Of a DNA stretch of 64,000 bases, positions 45,323-54,708 are shown one piece after another. Under the pieces are notes generated by a model that saw nothing but the letters and a program-made list of their open reading frames with translations, was not told where the DNA came from and made no database searches. Each line of letters opens with the position of its first letter. Position 1 is the first letter of the stretch. The position numbers were made by a program, and so were the translations under genes. Source of the DNA: Nocardioides palaemonis (GTDB lineage Bacteria > Actinomycetota > Actinomycetes > Propionibacteriales > Nocardioidaceae); contig NZ_JAGVQR010000004.1 of the NCBI RefSeq assembly GCF_018275325.1, positions 682,001 through 746,000 on the forward strand, in the 5' to 3' direction.

Positions 45323-45966
45323 TCGACCAGTCCTTCAGCACGCTGTTCGCCAGTGCCCTGCACGGGGCGCCCACGGTCGTCGTGCGCCCCGGCGAGGAGC
45401 CGATGGTGCTGCCGGTCGACCTGTGGCGGCGCCCGGCCGACGAGCACGACCGCGCCCTGGTCGGGCTGTGCGTCGGACCCACCCTCGACGTCGGCTGCGG
45501 TCCGGGCCGGATGACCGAGGCGCTCGCGCTGGCCGGCCACCTCGCCCTGGGGATCGACGTCGTCGACGCCGCCGTGACGCTGACCCGCGAGCGCGGTGTC
45601 GCGGCGGTGCGGCGCGACGTCTTCGACCGGGTGCCCGGCGAGGGTCGTTGGGCCACGGCGCTCCTCGCCGACGGCAACATCGGCATCGGGGGCGACCCCG
45701 TCGCGCTGCTCCGCCGGGTGCACCGCCTGCTCGCGCCCGGGGGCCGCGTCGTCGTCGAGGTCGAGCGGCCGGGCGTCAGCCCGACGCAGGGGTGGGCCTC
45801 GCTCGAGGCGCCGGGGCGGCGCAGCCGGCCCTTCCGCTGGGCCACCCTCGGGGTGGACGACCTCCCCGGCGCAGCCGCTGCGGCCGGCCTCGCGGTGCAC
45901 CGCGTCCTCCGCGTCGGCGACCGGTACGCCGCTGTCGTCACCGAGACGGGTGGGGCGACGTGGTGA
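45319..45966 (+). CDS. Class I SAM-dependent methyltransferase
   Basis: 215 aa, GTG start overlapping the previous stop (GTGA). LDVGCGPGRMTEAL near residues 56-69 is SAM motif I, then GIDVVDAA and LLADGNIGIGGDP. In related actinobacterial loci this methyltransferase accompanies the GT2/DUF2064 pair and a molybdopterin protein. Acceptor unknown, possibly the glycolipid made by the upstream transferases. Confidence 0.85.
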   Translation: MIDQSFSTLFASALHGAPTVVVRPGEEPMVLPVDLWRRPADEHDRALVGLCVGPTLDVGCGPGRMTEALALAGHLALGIDVVDAAVTLTRERGVAAVRRDVFDRVPGEGRWATALLADGNIGIGGDPVALLRRVHRLLAPGGRVVVEVERPGVSPTQGWASLEAPGRRSRPFRWATLGVDDLPGAAAAAGLAVHRVLRVGDRYAAVVTETGGATW

Positions 45967-47135
45967 CGACGCGGCTGCGGCCGCCCACCCCCGACTCGTT
46001 CACCTCCCGCCTGCGCAGTCCCGCGGTCGCCGCCCGGGTGGGCCTGTGGCTGGGCGTCTCGTTCGGGATCTGCTTCGCGACCGGGCTGGTCAGCCACTAC
46101 GCGCAGCTCCCGACGCACCCGGTCCCCTTCCCGACGAGCCCGAGCTGGGGCTACCGGCTCACCCAGGGTCTCCACGTCACCACCGGCGTCGCGGCGATCC
46201 AGCTGCTCCTCGTCAAGCTCTGGTCGGTGCTGCCGCGGCTCTTCGAGGCGCCGCCGCTGGGCGACCCGCGGCGGTTGCTGCTCACCGTGCTCGAGCGCGG
46301 CTCGATCGCGGTCCTCGTGGCCGCCTCGGTCTTCCAGCTGGCGACCGGCGTGCTCAACGCCGCCCAGTGGTACCCGTGGACCGCCTTCTCCTTCCGCACC
46401 ACCCACTACGCCCTCGCCTGGATCGCCGTCGGCGCGCTGCTGGTCCACGTCGCGGTGAAGCTGCCCGTCATCCGCGACGTGCTCGCGCACGACATCGACG
46501 ACACCAGCCACGACCGACCCGCCGCGACGGTGGCCGGTCCGCTCTCCCGGCGTGCGCTGGTGCGTACGACGTTCGCCGCGGCCGGCGTCGCCGTGCTCGC
46601 GACGGCCGGGGGCACGGTGCCGTGGCTGCGCCGGGTCTCGGTGTTCGCGACCCGCACCGGCGAGGGCCCTGGCGGGGTCCCGGTCAACAAGTCGGCGCAG
46701 GCTGCCGGCGTCGAGGAGTCGGCCACCGCCACCGACTGGCGGCTCGAGGTCGTCGTCGACGGCACCGTCACCGCGGCGCTGTCCCTCGACGACCTGCGGG
46801 CGATGCCGCAGCGCACCGTCGACCTGCCGATCGCCTGCGTCGAGGGCTGGAGCGCCCAGGGCACCTGGTCGGGCGTCCGGCTCGCGGACGTCTTGCGCGC
46901 CGCCGGTGCGGCGGCCGGGAGCGACGTCGCCGTCACCTCGCTGCAGCAGGCCGGTCCCTTCCGGCGCACGACTCTCCCGGCCGGCTTCGCCGACGACGAG
47001 CGCACCCTGCTGGCCCTCGACCTGGCCGGCGCGCCGCTGGCCCTCGACCACGGCTTCCCGTGCCGCCTGATCGCGCCCAACCGGCCGGGCGTGCTGCAGA
47101 CCAAGTGGCTCTCCCGACTGGAGGTGGGCGCATGA
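45963..47135 (+). CDS. Molybdopterin oxidoreductase (sulfite oxidase fold) fused to a cytochrome b561-like membrane domain
   Basis: 390 aa, GTG start overlapping the previous stop (GTGA). The first 185 residues contain four to five hydrophobic segments with His in SHYAQ, GLHVTTG, TTHYALAW and LLVHVAV, consistent with b-type heme ligation. A further segment at about 200 is followed by an outer domain with IACVEGWSAQGTWSGV, where the Cys (near residue 298) would coordinate molybdenum, and CRLIAPNRPGVLQTKW. It resembles MsrP and MsrQ joined in one chain. Substrate could be a methionine sulfoxide, sulfite or other oxo compound. Confidence 0.85.
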   Translation: MTTRLRPPTPDSFTSRLRSPAVAARVGLWLGVSFGICFATGLVSHYAQLPTHPVPFPTSPSWGYRLTQGLHVTTGVAAIQLLLVKLWSVLPRLFEAPPLGDPRRLLLTVLERGSIAVLVAASVFQLATGVLNAAQWYPWTAFSFRTTHYALAWIAVGALLVHVAVKLPVIRDVLAHDIDDTSHDRPAATVAGPLSRRALVRTTFAAAGVAVLATAGGTVPWLRRVSVFATRTGEGPGGVPVNKSAQAAGVEESATATDWRLEVVVDGTVTAALSLDDLRAMPQRTVDLPIACVEGWSAQGTWSGVRLADVLRAAGAAAGSDVAVTSLQQAGPFRRTTLPAGFADDERTLLALDLAGAPLALDHGFPCRLIAPNRPGVLQTKWLSRLEVGA

Positions 47136-47545
47136 GGACCCGGCTGGCCCTCGGCTCCGGCGGCGTCGCGCTCGCCCTCTACGGGCTCCTGCTCCTGCTG
47201 TCGCGTCAGGACCCGGGCCAGTGGCTCGAGGTGGCGCTGTGGCTCGCCGCCGGGGTGGTGGCGCACGACGTCCTGCTCTCCGGGGTGGTCATCGGGACGT
47301 GCCTGCTCGGGTCCCGGCTCCTGCCGGACCCGTGGCGGGCACCGGCGGCGATCGCGCTGGTCGTGTGGGGCGCCCTCAGCGTGGTCGCCGTCCCGGTCCT
47401 GGCCGGCGGCGGCGTCCGGGCCGACAACCCGACGCTGCTGGACCGGCCCTACGTCGCGACCTGGTGGGTCATCAGTGCCATCGTGGTCCTCGTGGTGGCG
47501 GCCACCGGCTTCGTCCGGGCGCGCCGCAGGCACGAGGAGGGGTGA
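47132..47545 (+). CDS. Small membrane protein, four TM segments, unknown function
   Basis: 137 aa, ATG start overlapping the previous stop (ATGA). Hydrophobic segments at about 5-23, 33-58, 70-90 and 108-128. The loop between the last two (GGGVRADNPTLLDRPY) is polar and probably external. I do not recognise the family. Its place directly after the Mo-enzyme gene suggests a partner or assembly role. Confidence 0.7.
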   Translation: MRTRLALGSGGVALALYGLLLLLSRQDPGQWLEVALWLAAGVVAHDVLLSGVVIGTCLLGSRLLPDPWRAPAAIALVVWGALSVVAVPVLAGGGVRADNPTLLDRPYVATWWVISAIVVLVVAATGFVRARRRHEEG

Positions 47546-48237
47546 GCCGGGTGGCGAAGGTGCTGGTGGTCGACGACGACGCGACCGTGCGCGAGGTGGT
47601 CGTCGACTACCTCCGCGCCGCCGGGCACGACGTCCACGAGGCGGTCGACGGCGGGGGTGCGCTCGACGCGGTCCGGACCGTCGGGCCGGACCTGCTGGTG
47701 CTGGACGTGATGATGCCCGGCATCGACGGTCTCGAGGTGTGCCGACGGCTGCGGCGGCACTCCGACGTGCCGGTCGTGCTGCTGACCGCGCTGGGCGAGG
47801 AGCAGGACCGCGTGATCGGCCTCGAGATCGGCGCGGACGACTACGTCACCAAGCCGTTCAGCCCCCGCGAGCTGGTCCTCCGGGTCGACTCCATCCTGCG
47901 CCGCTCGGCGGGCGGCTCCGACGTCGGCGTGCCTCCGGTGACCGTCGACGGCGACCTCGTGGTCGACCGCGACCGCCGGCAGGTGACGCTCGCGGGGCGC
48001 GAGACGCAGCTGACCGCCCGCGAGTTCGACCTGCTGGCCTTCCTCGCCGCGCGGCCGGGCATCGCGTTCTCCCGTGACGACCTGCTGCAGCAGGTGTGGG
48101 GCTGGTCCTTCGGCGACCAGTCGACCGTGACCGTCCACGTGCGGCGCCTGCGCGAGAAGGTCGAGGCCGACCCGACCACGCCGACCCGCCTTCTCACCGT
48201 CTGGGGAGTCGGCTACCGCTGGGAGGCCCAGGCATGA
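47542..48237 (+). CDS. OmpR-family response regulator
   Basis: 231 aa, GTG start overlapping the previous stop (GTGA). The receiver domain has VVDDDATV, LVLDVMMPGIDG with the phospho-Asp near 54 and YVTKPFSPREL; the winged helix has LTAREFDLLAFLA and ends TVWGVGYRW. It is complete. Cotranscription with the Mo-enzyme genes implies that the regulator controls this operon or its substrate pathway. Confidence 0.92.
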   Translation: MSRVAKVLVVDDDATVREVVVDYLRAAGHDVHEAVDGGGALDAVRTVGPDLLVLDVMMPGIDGLEVCRRLRRHSDVPVVLLTALGEEQDRVIGLEIGADDYVTKPFSPRELVLRVDSILRRSAGGSDVGVPPVTVDGDLVVDRDRRQVTLAGRETQLTAREFDLLAFLAARPGIAFSRDDLLQQVWGWSFGDQSTVTVHVRRLREKVEADPTTPTRLLTVWGVGYRWEAQA

Positions 48238-49385
48238 GCGACCTGACCGAGATCTGGCTCGTCGCCGCCGGGAGCGGCGTCACCGTGGGCCTGCTCGGCC
48301 TGCTCGCGGGCTGGTGCCTGCGGCACCGCTCGCTGCGCTGGCAGCTCGCCATCGTCGGCGTGGTCACCACGCTCACCATCCTGCTGGGCGTGCAGGCCAT
48401 CTCGCGGCGGATGCTGATCTCCGACCACGACCGCTCGGTGGCGCTGATCGTGACGACCGCGGCCGCGCTGGTGTCCCTGGTGGTGGCCCTGGTGCTCTCC
48501 GCCGCCCTGGCGCGCTGGTCCCGGTCGCTGCGCGAGGACGTACGCCGGGTCGGTGACGGCGACTCCGTCAAGGGCGGTCGTCGCTGGCCGGCCGAGTTCC
48601 AGGGCCTGTCCGACGAGCTGGCGCTCGCCCACGAGCGGCTGGCCGCCGCGCGCGAGCGCGAGCAGCGGCTGGAGGAGTCGCGCCGCGAGCTCGTCTCGTG
48701 GGTGTCGCACGACCTGCGCACCCCGCTCGCCGGGATCCGGGTGATGGCCGAGGCGCTCGAGGACTCGATCGCGAGCGACCCCGCGCGCTACCACCGCCAG
48801 ATCCGCGGCGAGGTCGACCGGATGGTCCAGATGGTCGACGACCTCTTCGAGCTCTCCCGCATCCACTCCGGCCAGCTCGTCGTGCAGCCGCAGCCGATCG
48901 TGGTCGGTGACCTGGTGAGCGAGGCGCTCGCGGCGGCCGAGCCGGTCGCCCGGGCACGCCAGGTGTCGCTCGGGGGCGAGGTCCCGCACGGCCTGCAGGT
49001 CGCCGCCGACCCGGCCGGCCTGTCCCGCGTCTTGGCCAACCTGATCGTCAACGGGATCCGCCACACCCCGTCCGACGGCACCGTCCACGTGGCGGCGCGC
49101 CCCGTCGACGGCGGCGTCGAGCTCGCCGTCACCGACGGCTGCGGGGGCATCGCCGACGCCGACCGCGAGCGGGTCTTCGAGGTGGGCTACCGCGGCACCG
49201 CCGCACGTACGCCGGACAGCCCGCTGCAGGACGTCCACACCGCACGCGCCGGCCTGGGCCTGGCCATCGTCAAGGGCATCGTCGAGGCCCACCACGGCGA
49301 GGTCGAGGTCGCCAACACCGGCGCGGGCGGGCGGGCGGCGGGCTGCCGGTTCGTCGTCCGGCTCCCGGTCGCCCCGCCGGCCTGA
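48234..49385 (+). CDS. Sensor histidine kinase without a large external sensor
   Basis: 383 aa, ATG start overlapping the regulator stop. Three hydrophobic segments at about 6-28, 36-56 and 68-92 leave only short outer loops, so the signal is probably sensed in the membrane or through a partner such as the Mo-enzyme domain. The H-box is WVSHDLRTPLAG near 160, the N-box NLIVNGIRHTP, G1 DGCGGI and G2 GLGLAIVKG. It is last of the seven-gene operon; the convergent nhaA stop is 17 nt away. Confidence 0.9.
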   Translation: MSDLTEIWLVAAGSGVTVGLLGLLAGWCLRHRSLRWQLAIVGVVTTLTILLGVQAISRRMLISDHDRSVALIVTTAAALVSLVVALVLSAALARWSRSLREDVRRVGDGDSVKGGRRWPAEFQGLSDELALAHERLAAAREREQRLEESRRELVSWVSHDLRTPLAGIRVMAEALEDSIASDPARYHRQIRGEVDRMVQMVDDLFELSRIHSGQLVVQPQPIVVGDLVSEALAAAEPVARARQVSLGGEVPHGLQVAADPAGLSRVLANLIVNGIRHTPSDGTVHVAARPVDGGVELAVTDGCGGIADADRERVFEVGYRGTAARTPDSPLQDVHTARAGLGLAIVKGIVEAHHGEVEVANTGAGGRAAGCRFVVRLPVAPPA

Positions 49386-49402
49386 GCGGCACGAGCGCCG
49401 AA

Positions 49403-50824
49403 TCAGCGCTGGAGCGCCGCCTCGACCTCGTCGGCGCCGGTGTCCGGCTCCTCCTCGTCGTCGTGCTGCTGGCCGCGGGTGGTGGCGAGCAACAGCACCA
49501 CGCCGACCACCGCGGCGAAGAGGGAGGCCAGCAGGATCGCGATCTTCGCCTCCTCGGTGAGCAGGTCGGAGCCCGGGAACGACAGGCCCGCGATGAAGAT
49601 CGAGACGGTGAAGCCGATGCCACCGACGGCTCCGAGGCCCAGCACCATCGGCCAGGAGGTGTCGTCGGGGAGCTTGCCGAGGCCGGTGCGGACGGCGAGG
49701 AACGACGCCAGGAAGATGCCGACCGGCTTGCCGAGCACTAGCCCGAGCACGATGCCGATCCCGACCGGCTCGGTGAAGACCTTGCCGATCGCCCCGAGCT
49801 CGACGCCGGCGTTGGCGAGCGCGAAGACCGGCAGCACGACGTAGGACGACAGGGGGTGCAGTCCGCTCTGCAGCCGCTCCACCACCGACACCGACTCCTT
49901 GAGCAGGAACCGCAGCTTGGCCAGCTCGTCCGGGTCGAGCACGTTGTCCTTGAGCGCCTGGCGGGCGTGCCCGCGCGCGACGCTCTCGTTGAGCAGCGGG
50001 GTGGCGGGCGCGAGCAGGCCGATCGCGACGCCGGCGAGCGTGGCGTGCACGCCCGACTCGAGCAGCGCGAACCACACGCCGACGCCGAGGATCGCGTAGA
50101 CCACGACGGTCCAGATCCGCAGCAGCCGGGCGAGGACCATCGCGGCGAGCATGCCGATCGCGACCGCGAGCCAGCCCAGCGAGAGGTCGGCAGTGTAGAA
50201 GATCGCGATCACGAGGATCGCGCCGATGTCGTCGACGATCGCCAGGGTCAGCAGGAACAGCCGCGCCGACGACGGGATCCGCCGTCCGAGGATCCCGAGC
50301 ACGCCGACCGCGAACGCGATGTCGGTGGCCATCGGGATGCCCCAGCCGTCGGCGCCGTCGCTGCCCGGCGGGTTGAGCGCGAGGTAGATGCCGGCCGGCA
50401 CGACCATGCCGCCGATCGCCGCCACGATCGGCAGCGCCGCGGTGCGCGGGTCGCGCAGGTCGCCGTTGACCAGCTCGTACTTGATCTCGAGGCCGACGAC
50501 GAAGAAGAAGACCACCATCAGCGCGTCGTTGACCCAGTGCTGCAGCGACTCGTCGAGGTGCAGCGGACCGACGTCGAGGGTGAGGTGGGTGTGCCAGAGC
50601 GTGTCGTAGGACGACGCCCACGGGCTGTTGGCCCACACCAGCGCGACGGCCGCGGCGAGCAGCAGGAGCAGCGAGCCGGCAGCCTCGACGCGCAGGAACT
50701 CGCGCACCGGACGGGCGACGAGGCGGGCGAGCGGCTTGTTGCTCGCGATGTAGGACGGACCGGTCTCCCAGAGGTCGTCGCTCACGCTGGCGTCGTCGTG
50801 GGGGTTCGTGGGGCGGGAGGCCAT
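49403..50824 (-). CDS. nhaA: Na+/H+ antiporter
   Basis: 473 aa from the ATG at 50822-50824 (GAAAGGTGG upstream). Eleven to twelve hydrophobic segments; VFFFVVGLEIKYE, ATDIAFAVGVLG and AIVDDIGAI with the paired Asp of the ion site are diagnostic. An acidic His-containing C-terminal tail of about 30 residues follows the last helix. It exports sodium in exchange for protons and supports pH and salt homeostasis. Confidence 0.96.
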   Translation of the reverse strand: MASRPTNPHDDASVSDDLWETGPSYIASNKPLARLVARPVREFLRVEAAGSLLLLLAAAVALVWANSPWASSYDTLWHTHLTLDVGPLHLDESLQHWVNDALMVVFFFVVGLEIKYELVNGDLRDPRTAALPIVAAIGGMVVPAGIYLALNPPGSDGADGWGIPMATDIAFAVGVLGILGRRIPSSARLFLLTLAIVDDIGAILVIAIFYTADLSLGWLAVAIGMLAAMVLARLLRIWTVVVYAILGVGVWFALLESGVHATLAGVAIGLLAPATPLLNESVARGHARQALKDNVLDPDELAKLRFLLKESVSVVERLQSGLHPLSSYVVLPVFALANAGVELGAIGKVFTEPVGIGIVLGLVLGKPVGIFLASFLAVRTGLGKLPDDTSWPMVLGLGAVGGIGFTVSIFIAGLSFPGSDLLTEEAKIAILLASLFAAVVGVVLLLATTRGQQHDDEEEPDTGADEVEAALQR

Positions 50825-50979
50825 GCGGGGGCCACCTTTCGGGGTGGTCGGGGCGATCTCTCCGCAGCGTCCGCCGCGGGCCGACCAGACTTCCCGGCTC
50901 ACCTGAGGCCCCAGTCTAGACGGTCGCGTTGGTAGGGTCACAGCCGTCAGCAGCGCCCCTCGACGAAGGACTTCCTTCC

Positions 50980-51393
50980 ATGTCCCACGCACCGATCACG
51001 CCCGGTCAGAACGGCGATGGCGACCCGACGATCGGCAAGCTCGTCATGGACGCGCAGCGCGACATCTCGACGCTCATCTCCAAGGAGATCCAGCTCGCCA
51101 AGTCCGAGCTCAAGGTCAGCGTCAGGCACGGTGGGCTCGGCATCGGACTGTTCGCGGGCGCGGCCTTCCTCGGCCTGCTCGCGGTGATCATGCTGTCGGT
51201 CTCGATCGCCTACTTCATCCACTGGGCCGGCCTCGGCCTGCACTGGGCGTTCCTCATCGTCTTCGGGCTCTACGTCCTGCTCGCCGCGCTGCTCGCCCTG
51301 ATCGGTGTCAAGCAGGTCAAGCAGGTCAAGGCGCCCGAGCGCGCGATCGAGCAGGGCAAGCAGATCCCGCAGGCGCTCAAGGGCAAGGCCTGA
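50980..51393 (+). CDS. Phage holin family/DUF1469-like membrane protein (Rv3669-like)
   Basis: 137 aa, ATG start with GAAGGA about 10 nt upstream. A polar N-terminus contains TIGKLVMDAQRDISTLISKEIQLAKSE-like helical sequence, then two hydrophobic segments at about 48-75 and 82-107 and a Lys-rich tail. Such actinobacterial holin-superfamily proteins are chromosomal and not prophage lysis proteins. Position before marP matches Rv3669. Confidence 0.82.
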   Translation: MSHAPITPGQNGDGDPTIGKLVMDAQRDISTLISKEIQLAKSELKVSVRHGGLGIGLFAGAAFLGLLAVIMLSVSIAYFIHWAGLGLHWAFLIVFGLYVLLAALLALIGVKQVKQVKAPERAIEQGKQIPQALKGKA

Positions 51394-51395
51394 CG

Positions 51396-51414
51396 GACGG
51401 GGCGTACGCCCGTC
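51396..51414. terminator. Short bidirectional hairpin between convergent genes
   Basis: GACGGG pairs with CCCGTC around a 7-nt loop. It fills the 19-nt gap between the two stop codons. Confidence 0.5.
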
Positions 51415-52588
51415 AGCGCACGCAGGTGCCGGTGTCGACCGGCGACTGCCGCTCGAGGCCCTCGGCCGCCGACGCAGCGACCTGGCCCGCGGTCAGCGCG
51501 TAGCCGGTCTCGCGGTCGCTCACCGACGCGGCGAACACCATGCCCGCGACGTCGCCGGCCGACGTCAGCACCGGACCGCCCGAGTTGCCGGGGCGGATGA
51601 GGGCGCGCAGCGAGTAGACCTGGCGGATGACGGTGCCCTCGCCGTAGATGTCGGGCGAGCGCAGCCGCTGCTGGGAGCGGATCCGGCCGGCGCGGACGTC
51701 GTAGGGGCCGTCCTGCGGGTAGCCGACGACCGCGATGTCGTCGAGCGGCTGGGCCTCGGTGTCGAACTTCAGCGGCACCACCGCCGCGGACGGCACCGAC
51801 AGGACGGCGATGTCGAGGTCGGGGTCGTAGAGCACGACGGTGGCCACGACCGTCGAGCCGCCGATCTCGACCTCGGGGCGGGTGACGCCCGCGACCACGT
51901 GGGCGTTGGTCATCAGCCGGCCCGGCGCGTAGACGAAGCCGGTGCCCTCGACGCCGCTGCCGCAGCCGTTGGCGCCGCGCACCTTGACCACGCTCGGCTG
52001 GGCCGCGACGACGTCGGGGTCGGTCAGCATCCGCGGGTCGCCGGGGTCGACCGCGACGATCCGCTCGGGGGCGAACGGCTCGAGGTAGCGCGGGAAGAAG
52101 GTGGTGCCGACGACGTTGTTGAACGCCTGCAGCGCCTGGTCGGCGTCGCCGGGAAGGACCTGGTCGACCTTCGCGAGGACCGTCGAGTCGCGCACCAGCG
52201 GCGTGATCGCGCCGATGCGGGTGCCGGAGACCGCGACGCCGAGCGCCCAGGCGACGAGCAGGACGGCGACGGCGCTCAGGGCGGAGCCGCCGACGGCGTC
52301 GAGGGCGCGCACCGGCTGCCAGGTGATCTGCGCCCGGATCCGCGAGCCGGCGAACTGGAGGACGGCCTGGCCGAGGGACGCGCAGATGATCACGATGAAC
52401 AGCGCGCCGAGCGACACCCACAGCGACGGTGCCGCGTCGCCGAGCGCGAGGGGCGCGGCCCAGATGCCCGCGACGCCGCCGAGCAGGAGACCCGCGGTGG
52501 CGAAGGCGCCGGTGATGAAGCCCTGCCAGTAGCCGGACAGGGCGTAGATCCCCACGAGCGCCACGAGGCACCAGTCGAGGACGTTCAT
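51413..52588 (-). CDS. marP: MarP-type membrane serine protease with CvpA-like domain
   Basis: 391 aa, ATG start. Four transmembrane helices in the first 130 residues resemble CvpA. The outer trypsin-like domain has the triad His in TNAHVV, Asp in DPDLDIAV and Ser in RPGNSGGPV. A Cys in GANGCGSG and one three residues from the C-terminus (GTCVR) match the disulfide pair of mycobacterial MarP (Rv3671c), which protects against acid and oxidative stress by processing cell-wall hydrolases. It heads the leftward marP-nudix-tlpA-nth neighbourhood. Confidence 0.93.
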   Translation of the reverse strand: MNVLDWCLVALVGIYALSGYWQGFITGAFATAGLLLGGVAGIWAAPLALGDAAPSLWVSLGALFIVIICASLGQAVLQFAGSRIRAQITWQPVRALDAVGGSALSAVAVLLVAWALGVAVSGTRIGAITPLVRDSTVLAKVDQVLPGDADQALQAFNNVVGTTFFPRYLEPFAPERIVAVDPGDPRMLTDPDVVAAQPSVVKVRGANGCGSGVEGTGFVYAPGRLMTNAHVVAGVTRPEVEIGGSTVVATVVLYDPDLDIAVLSVPSAAVVPLKFDTEAQPLDDIAVVGYPQDGPYDVRAGRIRSQQRLRSPDIYGEGTVIRQVYSLRALIRPGNSGGPVLTSAGDVAGMVFAASVSDRETGYALTAGQVAASAAEGLERQSPVDTGTCVR

Positions 52589-52593
52589 CGCCG

Positions 52594-53319
52594 TTACTCC
52601 TCGAGCTTGGTGTCGGTCGCCAGGTCGGCTGTTCTGGGGACACCTTGCAGCATGTGGTCCGGCAGGTCACGCACCCGGGCCTCGTCCCACGCCTCGTCCC
52701 ACCCCAGGTAGCCGAAGAGCCGCGCCACGATGCCGGCGGTGAAGCCCCACAGGATCACGTCCTTGTCGGGGCCGATCAGGAAGCCGGGCCCGACCCACCC
52801 GCTGGGGTGGCGGACGTTGATGCGGAGCTCGGGGTCGAGCAGGTCGGCGATCGTGACGCGGTGGATCGCGTGGACCTCGTCGGGGCTCTCGATGCGGACC
52901 TCGCCGGGATCGCGCCAGTAGCCCAGGACCGGGGTGACCGCGAAGTTGCTCGGCGGCAGCCACAGCTCGGGCAGCTCGCCGAACACCTCGACCTCGGACG
53001 GCTGGAGACCGATCTCCTCGAGCGCCTCGCGCAGCGCCGCCTCACGAGCGGTCTCGCCGGGGTCGAGCGAGCCGCCGGGGAACGAGACCTGGCCGGGGTG
53101 GGAGCGCATGTGGTGGGCGCGCTCGGTGAGCAGCAGCTCGCCGCGGTGGGCGAGGTCGTCCGGGGCGTGCGGGTCGTCGTCGCGGTCGGCGAAGACCATC
53201 AGCACGGCGCCGCGACGCGCGTCGCTGCCGGGCGGCGGGACGAAGCGGGTGAGCTCGCGGGCCGTGATGGTGGAGGCGGCCTCGACCACAGGGGCGAGCC
53301 AGGTGGGGAGCGCGCTCAC
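52594..53319 (-). CDS. Nudix hydrolase, CoA pyrophosphatase type
   Basis: 241 aa, GTG start overlapping the TlpA stop (GTGA). The Nudix box GSLDPGETAREAALREALEEIG is complete near residues 77-98, preceded by HPGQVSFPGG, the signature of the NudL/CoAse branch. It should hydrolyse CoA or its acyl derivatives to 3',5'-ADP and phosphopantetheine. It matches Rv3672c. Confidence 0.9.
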   Translation of the reverse strand: MSALPTWLAPVVEAASTITARELTRFVPPPGSDARRGAVLMVFADRDDDPHAPDDLAHRGELLLTERAHHMRSHPGQVSFPGGSLDPGETAREAALREALEEIGLQPSEVEVFGELPELWLPPSNFAVTPVLGYWRDPGEVRIESPDEVHAIHRVTIADLLDPELRINVRHPSGWVGPGFLIGPDKDVILWGFTAGIVARLFGYLGWDEAWDEARVRDLPDHMLQGVPRTADLATDTKLEE

Positions 53320-53921
53320 AGCGTGACACCGAGCTGGTCGGCGACGAGCGCCTTGACCTCGTCGACCGAGTCGACGCCGCCCGAGCTCTGGCCGACGACC
53401 GTGCCGTCGGCGTCGACGAAGACGAACGCCGGCAGGCCGCGCCGGGCGATCGCGAAGGCCTCCTCGGTCATCAGCTCGCCGCCGGGGTCGGCGAGCGAGG
53501 GGTAGGTCGCGCCGGTGTCCTCCGCGAGCGCGAGGGCGCCGTCGGGGTGGACGTCGTTGAAGTCGATGCCGAGCACGGCCACCTGGTCGCCGTACTGCTG
53601 GTGGAACCGCTCCAGGGCGGGCATCTCCTTGCGGCACGGCCCGCAGTTGAACTGCCAGAGGTTGATCAGCATCGGCCCGCGCAGCGACGACAGGTCGACG
53701 TCGGGGCCCCCGCCGAGGCAGGGCAGCGTCACGGCCGGCAGCCCGTCGGCGCTGGCCTCGCCCTTCCCGGGGACGCAGTCGTCCATGCCGATGCGGGCCT
53801 TGACCTCGCGCATGGCGGGGGTGTCGACGTCGACGTCGGGCGGGCGTACGTCGATGCCGTCCTGCCCGCTGCACGCGCTGAGGACGGCGACCAGGGCGGC
53901 CGCGAGGACGAGCCGTCTCAC
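53316..53921 (-). CDS. TlpA/ResA-family thioredoxin-like lipoprotein
   Basis: 201 aa, GTG start overlapping the Nth stop (GTGA). The N-terminus has a lipobox, VLSAC, near residue 18, so it is lipid-anchored outside the membrane. The redox site [11 protein letters not shown] (CxxC) is near residue 92; the cis-Pro loop [11 protein letters not shown] follows. Two further Cys near 50-70 may form a disulfide. It matches Rv3673c and may reduce or isomerise disulfides of exported proteins such as the neighbouring MarP. Confidence 0.9.
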   Translation of the reverse strand: MRRLVLAAALVAVLSACSGQDGIDVRPPDVDVDTPAMREVKARIGMDDCVPGKGEASADGLPAVTLPCLGGGPDVDLSSLRGPMLINLWQFNCGPCRKEMPALERFHQQYGDQVAVLGIDFNDVHPDGALALAEDTGATYPSLADPGGELMTEEAFAIARRGLPAFVFVDADGTVVGQSSGGVDSVDEVKALVADQLGVTL

Positions 53922-54634
53922 GCCGGGCCCTGGGTGGTGACGAGCTTCTCGGCCTCCACCGGGTCGGTGGGGCCGGCGCCGAAGGAGGGGCACAGCCGGG
54001 CGAGCGGGCACGCGCCGCACGCGGGCTTCTTCGCGTGGCAGCGTCGACGCCCGTGCCAGATGAGGTGGTGCGACAGCATCGTCCAGTCGCGCTTGGGGAA
54101 GAGCGCGCCGACCGCGTGCTCGACCTTGACCGGGTCGGTCTCCTCGGTCCAGCCGAAGCGGCGCGCGAGGCGGCCGAAGTGGGTGTCGACGGTGATGCCC
54201 GGCTTGTCGAACGCGTTGCCGAGCACCACGTTGGCGGTCTTGCGGCCCACGCCCGGCAGCTTCACCAGGTCGTCGAGGCGCCCCGGGACCTCCCCGCCGA
54301 AGTCCTCGACCAGCGCCTGGCTGAGCCGCAGCACCGAGTCGGTCTTCTGCCGGAAGAACCCGAGCGGGCCGAGCAGCTGCTCGAGGTGCTCGCGCGGGGC
54401 GGCCGCCATCGCCTCGGGCGTGGGGTAGGCCGCGAACAGCGCCGGGCTGGCCGCATTGACCCGCCGGTCGGTCGTCTGCGCGGAGATCACCGTGACGACG
54501 AGGCACTCGAAGGCATTGGTGAAGTCGAGCTCGGCCTTCGCGTCCGGGTAGGTCGCGGCGAGGATCCGGTCCATCTTGCGGGCCCGCCGCACGAGAGAGG
54601 TGTCGGGCTTGGCGGGCTCGGTCGCGGCAGGCAC
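53918..54634 (-). CDS. nth: Endonuclease III
   Basis: 238 aa, GTG start with TAGGCT 6 nt upstream. The HhH motif [12 protein letters not shown] carries the catalytic Lys, and VDTHFGRL the catalytic Asp. The [4Fe-4S] ligands are C-x6-C-x2-C-x5-C near residues 197-213. It removes oxidised pyrimidines in base excision repair. It matches Rv3674c and is divergent from crp. Confidence 0.95.
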   Translation of the reverse strand: MPAATEPAKPDTSLVRRARKMDRILAATYPDAKAELDFTNAFECLVVTVISAQTTDRRVNAASPALFAAYPTPEAMAAAPREHLEQLLGPLGFFRQKTDSVLRLSQALVEDFGGEVPGRLDDLVKLPGVGRKTANVVLGNAFDKPGITVDTHFGRLARRFGWTEETDPVKVEHAVGALFPKRDWTMLSHHLIWHGRRRCHAKKPACGACPLARLCPSFGAGPTDPVEAEKLVTTQGPA

Positions 54635-54640
54635 GCGCCC

Positions 54641-54646
54641 AGCCTA
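54641..54646 (-). promoter_or_regulatory. -10 element of a leaderless promoter (nth)
   Basis: TAGGCT on the minus strand, 6 nt before the GTG at 54634. Confidence 0.5.
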
Positions 54647-54708
54647 CGGTCCGGGTCCGACACGCCCGGCTCCGGCGCGGGACCCGCACGGGTGGGTGCA
54701 TTCGCACT

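Noticed and set aside
50980-51393. Possible prophage remnant suggested by the holin-family annotation
   Set aside because: No other phage gene is near, and the protein belongs to the chromosomal marP neighbourhood seen across actinobacteria.
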